In this document: one piece after another, positions 23,426-31,395 of the stretch | Numbering within the stretch: the stretch's first letter is position 1 | Layout: each line of letters opens with the position of its first letter | Assembly (NCBI RefSeq): GCF_003121585.1 | Contig: NZ_QEOO01000035.1 | Location: 1-47,498, forward strand | Direction: 5' to 3' | Origin: Nocardioides speluncae | Lineage (GTDB): Bacteria > Actinomycetota > Actinomycetes > Propionibacteriales > Nocardioidaceae | DNA length: 47,498 nt | Notes under the pieces: generated by a model | Told to the model about the DNA's origin: nothing | The model's input: the letters and a program-made list of their open reading frames with translations, nothing else | Database searches by the model: none | Program-made: the position numbers and the translations under genes

Positions 23426-25231
23426 TCAGTCGCGGGGCTTCTTGTGCCGCGGCTTCTTGTCCTTGGCCGAGCGCTCGTCCGGCCCCTTGGGGCCGCTCCT
23501 GAAGCCGCCGGCCGGCCGGCCGCCCTTGTCGACCTGCAGCTCGATCAGCTTGCCGCTGATCCGGGTCGACTGCAGCTTGTCCCAGGCGCCGGGCGGCAGC
23601 TTCTCCGGCAGCTCGACCAGCGAGAAGTCGGGACGGATCTGGATGTGGCCGAAGTCGTGCCGGCTCAGCCCGCCCTCGTTGGCGATGGCGCCGACGATCT
23701 GCCGCGGCTCGACCTTGTGTCGCTTGCCGACCGCGATCCGGTACGTCGCCATCGGCTTGTCCGAGCGCGGCGCCCGGTCGCGCCGGGCGGGACGCTCGCC
23801 TCGGTCGTCGCGGCCCCCGCGGTCGGCGTACTCGCGCTCCCGGCGAGCCGGGCGCTCCGGCTCGGGCTCCAGCAGCAGCGGGGTGTCGCCCTGGAGTACG
23901 ACGGCCAGCGCGGCCGCCACGTCGACTTCGGGCACGTCGTGGTTGCGCACGTAGTGGGCGACGATGTCGCGGTACTGCTCGACCTGCTCGGTCTCCAGGG
24001 CCTTGGTGATCGCGTCGTCGAAGCCCATCAGCCGCTTGACGTTGACGTCCTCGACGGTCGGGAGCTGCATCTGGGTGAGCGGCTGCCGGGTGGCCTTCTC
24101 GATGTGCTTGAGCAGGTGCCGCTCGCGCGGGGTGACGAACGAGATCGCGTCGCCCGACCGGCCGGCACGACCGGTGCGGCCGATCCGGTGCACGTAGGAC
24201 TCGGTGTCGGTCGGGATATCGAAGTTGACCACGTGGCTGATCCGCTCGACGTCCAGTCCGCGGGCGGCGACATCGGTGGCGACCAGGATGTCGAGCTTGC
24301 CGGCCTTGAGCTGGTTGACGGTCCGCTCGCGCTGCACCTGGGCGACATCGCCGTTGATCGCGGTCGCGGAGAAGCCGCGGGCACGCAGCCGCTCGGCGAC
24401 CTCCTCGGTGGCCTGCTTGGTGCGGACGAACACGATCATGCCCTCGAAGTTCTCGACCTCGAGGATCCGGGTCAGCGCGTCGACCTTCTGCGGCCACGAC
24501 ACGAACAGGTAGCGCTGGGTGATGTTGGGCGCCGTCGCGGTCTTGTTCTTGACCGTGATCTCGACCGGGTCGTGCAGGTAGCGCTTCGACATCCGCCGGA
24601 TCTGCGCCGGCATCGTGGCAGAGAACAGCGCGACCTGCTTGGTCTCCGGGGTGTCGGCCAGGATCGTCTCGACGTCCTCGGCGAAGCCCATGTTGAGCAT
24701 CTCGTCGGCCTCGTCCAGGACCAGGAACCGGAGCTCGGTCAGGTCGAGGGTGCCCTTGTCGAGGTGGTCCATGATCCGGCCGGGCGTGCCGACGACGATG
24801 TGTACGCCGCGTCTGAGCGCCGAGAGTTGCACGCCGTACCCCTGGCCGCCGTACACGGGGAGGACGTGGACGCCGCGCTGGTGGGCGGCGTACTTCTCGA
24901 ACGCCTCGCAGACCTGCAGCGCCAGCTCACGCGTCGGCGCGAGCACCAGCGCCTGGGGGGTCTTCTGCTTGAGGTCCAGCCGGCTCAGGATCGGCAGCGC
25001 GAACGCCGCGGTCTTGCCGGTGCCGGTCTGTGCCAGGCCGACCACGTCCTGGCCGGTCATCAGCGGCGGAATGGTCGCTGCCTGGATCGGGGACGGCGAC
25101 TCGTAGCCGACGTCGCGCAGCGCCTTGAGCACCGTGTCGTCGAGTCCGAGTTCGGCGAAAGTTGGGCCGGCGTCGGGCTCGTCGGTCGTGCTCACTGCGT
25201 CATCTTCCAGGGTCACTGCGTCCTCACTCAC
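23426..25231 (-). CDS. deaD: DEAD-box RNA helicase, DeaD/CsdA type
   Basis: The 601-residue protein contains all DEAD-box motifs in order: Q motif in TFAELGLDD...SPSPIQAATI, Walker A AQTGTGKT, PTRELA, DEAD in VLDEADEML, SAT in FSATMP, and HRIGRTGRAGR in the C-terminal RecA lobe. A DbpA-like RNA-binding domain (MATYRIAVGKRHKVEPRQIVGAIANEGG) follows, then a basic Lys/Arg/Gly tail. This layout is that of DeaD/CsdA helicases acting in ribosome assembly and cold-stress mRNA unwinding. It begins with GTG 25231; an acidic N-terminal extension precedes the Q motif. Confidence 0.93.
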   Translation of the reverse strand: MSEDAVTLEDDAVSTTDEPDAGPTFAELGLDDTVLKALRDVGYESPSPIQAATIPPLMTGQDVVGLAQTGTGKTAAFALPILSRLDLKQKTPQALVLAPTRELALQVCEAFEKYAAHQRGVHVLPVYGGQGYGVQLSALRRGVHIVVGTPGRIMDHLDKGTLDLTELRFLVLDEADEMLNMGFAEDVETILADTPETKQVALFSATMPAQIRRMSKRYLHDPVEITVKNKTATAPNITQRYLFVSWPQKVDALTRILEVENFEGMIVFVRTKQATEEVAERLRARGFSATAINGDVAQVQRERTVNQLKAGKLDILVATDVAARGLDVERISHVVNFDIPTDTESYVHRIGRTGRAGRSGDAISFVTPRERHLLKHIEKATRQPLTQMQLPTVEDVNVKRLMGFDDAITKALETEQVEQYRDIVAHYVRNHDVPEVDVAAALAVVLQGDTPLLLEPEPERPARREREYADRGGRDDRGERPARRDRAPRSDKPMATYRIAVGKRHKVEPRQIVGAIANEGGLSRHDFGHIQIRPDFSLVELPEKLPPGAWDKLQSTRISGKLIELQVDKGGRPAGGFRSGPKGPDERSAKDKKPRHKKPRD

Positions 25232-25299
25232 GACCTAACGGTAGTGGCTCGCGGCCTTCGCCGAAGATTCTCCGGCGCGGTGAGTCCGGTTACGTCGTC

Positions 25300-28200
25300 T
25301 TATGTCGTTAGCGCTGCGACCTGGGCGTCGATGATCGCCCGCAGGTCGGCCTGTGCCGAGCAGGAGCCGATCCAGTCGTTGTTGTCCGCGGTGGTGCCGC
25401 ATCCGTCGACGTGTACCCGCAGCTTGGTCAGCACGGCGGCGGCCTTCGCCGGCTCGCCGCCCGCGGCGAACCCCTCCGCGCTGTCCAGCTGGGCGAGCAT
25501 CGCAGCCTGGTGACCGGGAGCCTTGAACGCGCCCACCGGCAGTGCCGCCACGTAGTCCGCCGCGACCGACGGGTCCTCGCCGTCGGGGAGACCGTCGTCG
25601 TCGGAGTCCGAGTCGAGCGGGTCGGTCCCGGTGACGTCGACCTCGAGGCCGTCACCGAGCCCGTCGTCGTCGGAGTCGGCGTCCAGCGGGTCGGTGCCCA
25701 CCTCCAGGACCTCCTCGCCGTCGTCGAGTCCGTCGTTGTCGGAGTCGGGGTCGGTCGGGTCGGTGCCGAGGTCGGCCTCGGTGGCGTCGGAGAGGCCATC
25801 GCTGTCGGTGTCGGCGACGGCGGGCGCGCCCGGGTCGACGACCACGCCGTTGGCGGTCAGGTCGTCGTCGCCGCGCTGGTCGTCGCGCAGGTGCAGGGTC
25901 ACGACGTTGCCAGCGGGCGTCGCGCCGGTCGTACCGTCCCAGGCGAAGTCGTACCAATGGTCCGCCGGGTCCGCCTCGGTCGATCCGAACTTGCGGTACG
26001 CCGTCAGCGGCTCGTCGCCCTCGGGGAAGGTGAGCGTGACGGTCGCCGTCGGGTCCGCGGTCACGGTGAACCCGATGACGCCGTACGGCAGGAGCACGCC
26101 GGGCGGCGGCGCCGCGCCGGGCCCGGTGGTGACGTTGGTGAGCACCGATCCCTCGCTCGCCTCGGCGGTCACGTAGCCCTCGCCCGCGCCGACGGGCAGC
26201 GAGGTGACGCCGGGCTGGAGCCGGTCCGGGATCCCGTCGGCGTTGCCGTCACCGCCGTTCGGCGCGCCGTCCTCCACGGCCGGCGGGACGCCGTCACCGT
26301 CGGTGGGCGGCTGGAACTCGAAGGCGCCCAGGTCGCAGCGCGCGAACCCGTCGGTGTCTCCGTCGATCGGCCGCGGCTGGGTGCGCTGGTCCTGGTCGCC
26401 GCAGTCGAAGAAGGTCGCACTGGTGACCGCGACGTCGCCCTCGATGGCCGGCGAGCCGGCGAGCAGCGCGTGGTTCCGGGTCGGCCCGCCGTTGAAGGCC
26501 AGCGACCCGAGTAGGGGGTCGAGCGGGTCCTCGGCCGTGCCGGAGTCGATGAACCGGTCGTCGCCGAAGATGACGTCCTTGAAGTCGCAGTTGTCGGTCA
26601 GGATGCCGACCAGGTTGTCGCGCTCGGAGACGAAGTGGTGGGCGGCGGTGCTGTAGCAGTCCGGCGCGTAGCCGTCCTGGAACGACGACCGGTTGTCGGT
26701 GTTCTCCGCGAGGATCGTGTTGGCCATCGAGATCCGCGCGGTCGCGCTGTTGAAGATGCCGCCGCCGAGCCGGTCCGCCTCGCCGTCGCCGCCGGGCGCG
26801 TTGGCCTCGTTGCCGGTGATGGTGGAGAAGCTGATGTTGATCCGGCCGTCGACGACGTTGCGGATGCCACCGCCGGCACCGTTCGCGGTGTTGCCGGAGA
26901 TCGTGCTGTCGAGGATGTCGATCCGGCCTTCGTTGACGTTGGAGATGCCGCCACCGCGGGTCGCGTAGTTGTTCGCGACCAGCGACTTCTCCAGGTCCAG
27001 GATGCCGGCGTTGAAGATCCCGCCGCCCTGCGAGGTCTGGCCGCCGCCGCCCTCCGGCAAGACGTTGCCCACGACCTCGGAGCGGCGCAGCGTGAGGTTG
27101 CCCCAGTTCTGCACGCCGCCGCCGAAGCTGGAGGAGTCGTTGTCGCGGATCGACACCTCGGTGGCGGTAAGCGTTGATCCGTCGTCGACCATCAGGCCGG
27201 CGGTGCTCCCGAGGCTGGCCTGGCCGTTGGCGAGGGACATGCCGTGGATGCTGGCGATCGGGCCTTCGCCGAGGCCGTCCCGCCACACGATGCACGACGG
27301 CGTGTCCATCGTGCTGGTGCCGCCGTCGAGGAAGACGTCCTTGAAGGCCCCGGTCTGGCCGTCGTACCGCAGGATCTGCTTCGTGCCGCCCGAGATGACG
27401 TAAAGGTCGCCGTCGGGTCCGAAGGACAGGTCATTCGGCTCGTCCAGACCGCCCGCGCCCGCCTCGACGAAGGCCCCCTCGAAGGCGCCGGTGGTGGCGT
27501 CGTACTCCAGGACCCTGTCGTTGGCCTCGCTGCTGACGAAGAGCGAGCCGTCGTGGAAGAGCAGGTTGCGGGGCGTCGCGAGGCTGCCGGAGCCGGCCGG
27601 CACGAAGTCCGTGTCGAACGCGCCGGTCTCGGCGTCGTACCTCAGTACCTCGTGGGTCCCGGTCGAGGTGACGTAGAGATGGTCGCCCTGGAACGCGATC
27701 GAGTTCGGGAAGGCGAGGCCGCCCGAGCCGGCGGTCACGAAGGTGCCGACCAGGTTGCCGGTCGCGCGGTCGTACCGCTTGATGCCGCCACCCGGCTGGA
27801 ACTCGGTGGCGAAGAGGTCGAAGCCCACCGGCTCGCCGCCGAATGCCGCCGAGGTCGGGCCGAGCGGCGCCGGGTTGGTGAACAGCGCGCCGGGCGGGCC
27901 GTCCGCGGGGTACCGGTGGACGCCCGAGGTGAACCCGGTCAGGTAGAGCTCGCCGTCGTTGCGCGTGGTGAGGTCGATCGGGTTGTCGATGCCGCCGCTC
28001 CCGGACGGGATGAGGGTGCTGTTGAGTACGCCGTGGCGGTCGAAGCTGCGCACCCGGTCGTTGACCGAGTCGCACACCAGTGCCTCGGTCGTGCGGATCC
28101 GCAGCACCTCGGCGGCGTCCTGCCCGTCGAGGACGGTGGCGGTCATGCCCGCACCGGTGACCTGGACGGAGTCCTCGATGACCAGCTGCTCGGCCAGCGG

Positions 28201-28458
28201 GTAGGTGCCCGCCGGGACGGTGATCGTGTCGCTACCGGCGAGCGCGTTGGTCTCCTCGATGGCGGCGCGGAGCGTGCACGCCCCGCCGGCCGCCGCGCAG
28301 ACGCCGTTGCCGGGATTGGCATCCGGCAGGTCCTCGGTGCTGTTCACCGCGAACCCGGCGGCCACTGCCTGCTGGGTGGGTACGACGACCACGGCGACCG
28401 CCAGCACCGTCACTCCCACTCCGACCACGAACCGTCTTGCGAGAGCCAGTCCCCACAT
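25300..28458 (-). CDS. large secreted CSLREA-domain protein with beta-propeller, beta-helix and calcium-binding repeats
   Basis: The 1052-residue precursor has a signal peptide ending near VVPTQQAVAA. Next comes the CSLREA motif region (NSTEDLPDANPGNGVC...CTLRAAIEETNA, about 38-70). Residues ~110-400 are repeated NHL/propeller-like blades with the recurrent wording YDATTGAFEGAFV and GSGGLxxP. Residues ~410-690 are a right-handed parallel beta-helix rich in Asn/Gly and DSTISGNTA-like steps. Near the C-terminus a run of thrombospondin type 3-like calcium repeats (DSDxDGLxDGxEV) precedes a Cys-containing helical tail. An extracellular or surface adhesin/polysaccharide-binding protein is likely; no catalytic site is evident. 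Confidence 0.82.
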   Translation of the reverse strand: MWGLALARRFVVGVGVTVLAVAVVVVPTQQAVAAGFAVNSTEDLPDANPGNGVCAAAGGACTLRAAIEETNALAGSDTITVPAGTYPLAEQLVIEDSVQVTGAGMTATVLDGQDAAEVLRIRTTEALVCDSVNDRVRSFDRHGVLNSTLIPSGSGGIDNPIDLTTRNDGELYLTGFTSGVHRYPADGPPGALFTNPAPLGPTSAAFGGEPVGFDLFATEFQPGGGIKRYDRATGNLVGTFVTAGSGGLAFPNSIAFQGDHLYVTSTGTHEVLRYDAETGAFDTDFVPAGSGSLATPRNLLFHDGSLFVSSEANDRVLEYDATTGAFEGAFVEAGAGGLDEPNDLSFGPDGDLYVISGGTKQILRYDGQTGAFKDVFLDGGTSTMDTPSCIVWRDGLGEGPIASIHGMSLANGQASLGSTAGLMVDDGSTLTATEVSIRDNDSSSFGGGVQNWGNLTLRRSEVVGNVLPEGGGGQTSQGGGIFNAGILDLEKSLVANNYATRGGGISNVNEGRIDILDSTISGNTANGAGGGIRNVVDGRINISFSTITGNEANAPGGDGEADRLGGGIFNSATARISMANTILAENTDNRSSFQDGYAPDCYSTAAHHFVSERDNLVGILTDNCDFKDVIFGDDRFIDSGTAEDPLDPLLGSLAFNGGPTRNHALLAGSPAIEGDVAVTSATFFDCGDQDQRTQPRPIDGDTDGFARCDLGAFEFQPPTDGDGVPPAVEDGAPNGGDGNADGIPDRLQPGVTSLPVGAGEGYVTAEASEGSVLTNVTTGPGAAPPPGVLLPYGVIGFTVTADPTATVTLTFPEGDEPLTAYRKFGSTEADPADHWYDFAWDGTTGATPAGNVVTLHLRDDQRGDDDLTANGVVVDPGAPAVADTDSDGLSDATEADLGTDPTDPDSDNDGLDDGEEVLEVGTDPLDADSDDDGLGDGLEVDVTGTDPLDSDSDDDGLPDGEDPSVAADYVAALPVGAFKAPGHQAAMLAQLDSAEGFAAGGEPAKAAAVLTKLRVHVDGCGTTADNNDWIGSCSAQADLRAIIDAQVAALTT

Positions 28459-28575
28459 CGCAATCTCCCCATGACGCAGAAAGCTCGGCCATCCGTTTCC
28501 CGAGGGCCGAGCCCCTCGAATGTAGCGACCCCCGAGACCGGCCGTGGCGACTTTGCCGAAAACTTGCCCGGGGTC

Positions 28576-28603
28576 GTCGGGTCAGGCGAGTCGGGTCAGG
28601 CGA
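28576..28603. repeat. 14-bp tandem duplication at the DUF2252 stop codon
   Basis: GTCGGGTCAGGCGA occurs twice in tandem (28576-28589, 28590-28603). The second copy contains the DUF2252 stop; the first repeats it just downstream. Probably a slippage event with no effect on the protein. The rest of the gap to the CSLREA gene (28459-28575) shows nothing distinctive. Confidence 0.6.
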
Positions 28604-29936
28604 GGAGGTCGAGCAGGGCGGCGTGGTCGCGCTCGACCTGGTCGGCGTAGGCGACGGCGTACGCCGCGATCGCGTGGTCCAGCTCCTTGCCGTCCTCGCA
28701 GTACCCGGCGAGCACGCGTGGGTCGATCGAGCGGGTGTGGGCGCGCGCGAGCAGCGAGCCGGCCAGCCGGCCGTAGTCGTCGAGGTGGTCGTCGGTCAGC
28801 ACGGTCGGGTCGATCTCGCCCTTGCGGTTGCGGAACTGGCGGACGATGTACGGCGCCCCGTGGATGGTGGTCCAGCCGAACAGCAGATCGGTCTCCACCT
28901 GCACCAGCCGCGCGCCCTGCACCACCCGGTGGCCCTCGTGGTACGCGGGCTCCAGCGAGAGGTACGGCGCGAGCGCGGAATCGGTCATCTGCTTGACCTG
29001 CAGGATCAGTGCCTCCTGGTCGTTGCCCTGGAGGAGTACGACGTACGCGCGGAGCCCGACGCTGCCGGTGCCGACGATCCGCATCGCGACGTCGCACGGC
29101 TGGAACCGGGCCAGCAGCCGGCGGCGCGGCCCGCGCAGGGTGGCGACGTACTCCTGGGCTGCGTCGATGACCGCCTGCTTGGTGGCGTCGTCGACCGCGG
29201 TCAGGATCGGCGGGTCGGGCACGAAGCGCCACTGGCCGTCACCGTTGCGGCTGACCAGCTTGGTGGCGACCTTCTCGCTGGTGTTGCGGCGGGCCTTGGC
29301 CGCGGCCCTGTCGAAGTCGTCGAAGAGCTCCTCGGCCGCCGCGCGGCTGATCGCGGACTCGTCGCCGAGTGCGGTCCAGGAGTCGAGGAACGGGATCTCG
29401 GCGAGGTGCTTGGCGGCCTTGCGGTAGGCGCGCACCGCGTGCCGCGCGGCCTTCTCCTGCGAGTCGGCGTCGGCGCCGCTCACCCGGCCGGCGAGGACCA
29501 GGCTGGCGGCGAGCCGCTTCACGTCCCACTCCCAGGGACCGACCACGGTCTCGTCGAAGTCGTTGATGTCCATCACGATCCGGCCGTCGTGAGTGCCGTA
29601 GAGGCCGAAGTTGGCGGCGTGCGCGTCGCCACAGATCTGGCCGTGCAGGCCGGTCGCCGGGTCCTGGGCAAGGTCGAAGGCCATTAGCCCGGCGGAGCCG
29701 CGGAAGAACGCGAACGGGTCGACCGCCATCCGCTCGTGGCGCATCGGCAGCAGCTCCGGCACCCGGCCCTGGTTGCTCTGCTCCAGGAACGCCTCGACGC
29801 TCGGCCGGTCGTCGTCGGCAAGGGTGAACTGGGCCTGGTCGGCGTGCTCGACGACCTTCCGCAGGTCGCGTCCCTGCCGCCAGGCGTCGTCCGCGCTTAT
29901 CCAGTACGCCGCCAGCGGCCGCTCGGTCTCCCCCAT
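28596..29936 (-). CDS. DUF2252 domain-containing protein (kinase-like fold)
   Basis: The 446-residue protein matches DUF2252: RVPELLPMRHERMAVDPFAFFRGSA near the N-terminus, then GQICGDAHAANFGLYG and VMDINDFDET, which echo the catalytic loop (GDxHxxN) and metal-binding DxD of aminoglycoside-phosphotransferase/choline-kinase folds. No substrate is established for the family. ATG 29936 was preferred over ATG 29951 because GGAGG lies five bases upstream of it. It diverges from a second kinase-fold gene (30017), though the two proteins are not obviously homologous in sequence. Confidence 0.85.
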   Translation of the reverse strand: MGETERPLAAYWISADDAWRQGRDLRKVVEHADQAQFTLADDDRPSVEAFLEQSNQGRVPELLPMRHERMAVDPFAFFRGSAGLMAFDLAQDPATGLHGQICGDAHAANFGLYGTHDGRIVMDINDFDETVVGPWEWDVKRLAASLVLAGRVSGADADSQEKAARHAVRAYRKAAKHLAEIPFLDSWTALGDESAISRAAAEELFDDFDRAAAKARRNTSEKVATKLVSRNGDGQWRFVPDPPILTAVDDATKQAVIDAAQEYVATLRGPRRRLLARFQPCDVAMRIVGTGSVGLRAYVVLLQGNDQEALILQVKQMTDSALAPYLSLEPAYHEGHRVVQGARLVQVETDLLFGWTTIHGAPYIVRQFRNRKGEIDPTVLTDDHLDDYGRLAGSLLARAHTRSIDPRVLAGYCEDGKELDHAIAAYAVAYADQVERDHAALLDLLA

Positions 29937-30016
29937 GAGCCCCTCCGTCATCTCTCCCCGTATTTCTGTTCGGCATCCTCTCAGGACCCGAGAGGGCGTC
30001 GCTGGATACTTGCCGA

Positions 30017-30964
30017 ATGAGGCCGGACCAAAACCAGCTGCGGGCACTGGCTGCCGCTGCTGGCGGCACCGGCTCTGCCGAGGTGCTGGCCGACCGTCCG
30101 GAGGGGACGGTGCTGCGGCTGGGAGAAGTCGTGGTCAAGCAGCACGCCACCCGGACCGACCCTGCGGACTTGTCGCGGCGGCTGGCCGCGGCGTCGGCCT
30201 TGCCGGACGTGATGGTCGCGTCGCTCGGTGTGCCGGCCGGCTGGGCGGTGGCGGCGCCGGGGGTGGCGGCGCTCGGCGACCGGGTGGCGACACTCTGGCC
30301 GGCCGGTACGCCGGTCGACCCGGCCCGTCCCGACGACGTCCCGTGGACTGCCGCCGCCGAGCTCCTCGCGCGCCTGCACGTCGCCTCGCCCGCGCCTGGC
30401 CTCCCGCCGCACGGCGGCCACGCCCGCGCCCGCCGCGCCCTCGACCGCCTGTCCACCACGCCGGGCATAGGCCGGGCAGATGCCGACGCGGTCACGCACG
30501 CCTGGTCACTCCTGCCTCACTGGTTGACAGGTTTCCCCGGTCAGCCGGGGAAACCTGACCTTGTCGGCCTTTCCCTCCACCTCACCCACGGCGACTGGCA
30601 CCTCGGGCAGCTGCTGCGGGTCGACAGGGCGTGGCGGCTGATCGATGTCGACGACCTCGGGGTCGGCGACCCGGTCTGGGATCTGGCGCGGCCGGCGTCC
30701 TGGTTCGCACTCGGGCTGCTGGCGCCCGACACCTGGGCGGAGTTCCTCGACACCTATCGCGCGGCGGGCGGTCCCGCCGTACCGCCGACCGGTGATCCGT
30801 GGCCGGCGCTCGACCTGCCGGCGCGCACGCTCACGGTCCAGGCCGCCGCGCAGGGTCTGGTGAAGGCCGCGCGTGAGGAGCGAGAACCGGACGAGGTGGA
30901 GCTGCTCCTCGTGGAGTCGTGTCGGCGCATGGCCGCCGTGGCTATGCTGCCGGGAACGCCCTGA
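30017..30964 (+). CDS. aminoglycoside-phosphotransferase-fold protein
   Basis: A 315-residue protein with the APH/choline-kinase catalytic motif LTHGDWHLGQLL (H191, D193) and the metal-binding IDVDDLG (D210, D212). The N-terminal lobe is short and its nucleotide-binding loop is poorly defined. Such proteins phosphorylate small molecules (sugars, aminoglycosides, homoserine); specificity cannot be read here and it should not be taken as a resistance gene. A perfect 12-bp-arm palindrome (30529-30556) is inserted in frame, encoding the GFPGQPGKP segment about 15 residues before the catalytic loop. Confidence 0.8.
   Translation: MRPDQNQLRALAAAAGGTGSAEVLADRPEGTVLRLGEVVVKQHATRTDPADLSRRLAAASALPDVMVASLGVPAGWAVAAPGVAALGDRVATLWPAGTPVDPARPDDVPWTAAAELLARLHVASPAPGLPPHGGHARARRALDRLSTTPGIGRADADAVTHAWSLLPHWLTGFPGQPGKPDLVGLSLHLTHGDWHLGQLLRVDRAWRLIDVDDLGVGDPVWDLARPASWFALGLLAPDTWAEFLDTYRAAGGPAVPPTGDPWPALDLPARTLTVQAAAQGLVKAAREEREPDEVELLLVESCRRMAAVAMLPGTP
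30529..30556. repeat. perfect palindrome inside the phosphotransferase gene
   Basis: AGGTTTCCCCGG (30529-30540) and CCGGGGAAACCT (30545-30556) are perfect 12-bp arms around a TCAG loop. It encodes a Gly/Pro-rich loop in frame. A GGTTTCCCCG half-motif recurs at 47331-47340 after the second cupin gene. Confidence 0.7.
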
Positions 30965-30985
30965 ACCACCAGTTGGAGGGCACCA

Positions 30986-31009
30986 ATGAAGGGGGATCTG
31001 ATCCCGTGA
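30986..31009 (+). CDS. seven-codon leader ORF ahead of the zinc-ribbon gene
   Basis: ATG 30986 has the best ribosome site in this stretch (GGAGGG, about seven bases upstream) and encodes MKGDLIP before TGA. That TGA overlaps the GTG start of the zinc-ribbon gene (GTGA at 31006-31009). This arrangement would deliver ribosomes to the downstream start by translational coupling. Alternatively the annotated zinc-ribbon protein could start upstream in its own frame (TTG 30973). Confidence 0.35.
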   Translation: MKGDLIP

Positions 31010-31308
31010 ACCAGCAGACCATCAAGTGCCCGAAGTGCCCCGGCATGATGCGCACGTACAACCGCGCCGGCGTGCACATCGAGCAGTGCGACTCGTGCCG
31101 CGGCATCTTCCTCGACTACGGCGAGCTCGAGTCGATCTCGCGCGCGGAGACCCAGTACGCCGCGGCCCCGCCGCCGCCTCCGCCGGCCGCCCCCGCGCCC
31201 CCGCCGCCCGCACAGGGCTACGCCCAGCCGGGCTGGGGCCACCAGCAGCCGCACTACGGCCACCCGCGCAAGCACAAGAGCTTCGCCCAGATGCTCTTCT
31301 CCTCCTGA
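31006..31308 (+). CDS. TFIIB-type zinc-ribbon protein with Pro-rich tail
   Basis: A 100-residue protein. The N-terminal half is a zf-TFIIB zinc ribbon: CPKC (C8, C11) and CDSC (C28, C31) with the family ending GIFLDYGELE. The second half is a Pro/Ala low-complexity stretch followed by a His/Tyr/Gly-rich and basic C-terminus. Function is unknown; related small proteins occur throughout actinobacteria. The Pro/Ala linker style is like that of the convergent Spo0M-TerD fusion gene. GTG 31006 is taken as the start. Confidence 0.82.
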   Translation: MNQQTIKCPKCPGMMRTYNRAGVHIEQCDSCRGIFLDYGELESISRAETQYAAAPPPPPPAAPAPPPPAQGYAQPGWGHQQPHYGHPRKHKSFAQMLFSS

Positions 31309-31319
31309 GACGAACGCGG

Positions 31320-31355
31320 ACCGGGCACTCCTCGCATCCGCGAGAAGTGCCCGGT
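31320..31355. terminator. bidirectional terminator hairpin
   Basis: ACCGGGCACT (31320-31329) and AGTGCCCGGT (31346-31355) pair perfectly, with CTCGC/GCGAG pairing inside. A further copy of AGTGCCCGGT lies at 31378-31387, so an alternative longer hairpin is possible. It separates the convergent zinc-ribbon and Spo0M-TerD genes. Confidence 0.75.
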
Positions 31356-31395
31356 CGCTGCATTCCTGCCGACCATTAGTGCCCGGTCGGCGAAG

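Noticed and set aside
23048..25513. Long plus-strand open frame opposite deaD
   Set aside because: Antisense shadow of the helicase gene; no family resemblance and no ribosome site.
25561..25830. Repeated GTC/GTCGG-rich tract as a tandem DNA repeat or CRISPR
   Set aside because: It encodes the Asp-rich calcium-binding repeats of the CSLREA protein; spacing is protein-driven and no CRISPR repeats occur anywhere in the window.
30017..30964. Phosphotransferase as an aminoglycoside resistance gene
   Set aside because: Only the general APH fold motifs are present; no resemblance to a specific resistance enzyme can be claimed.
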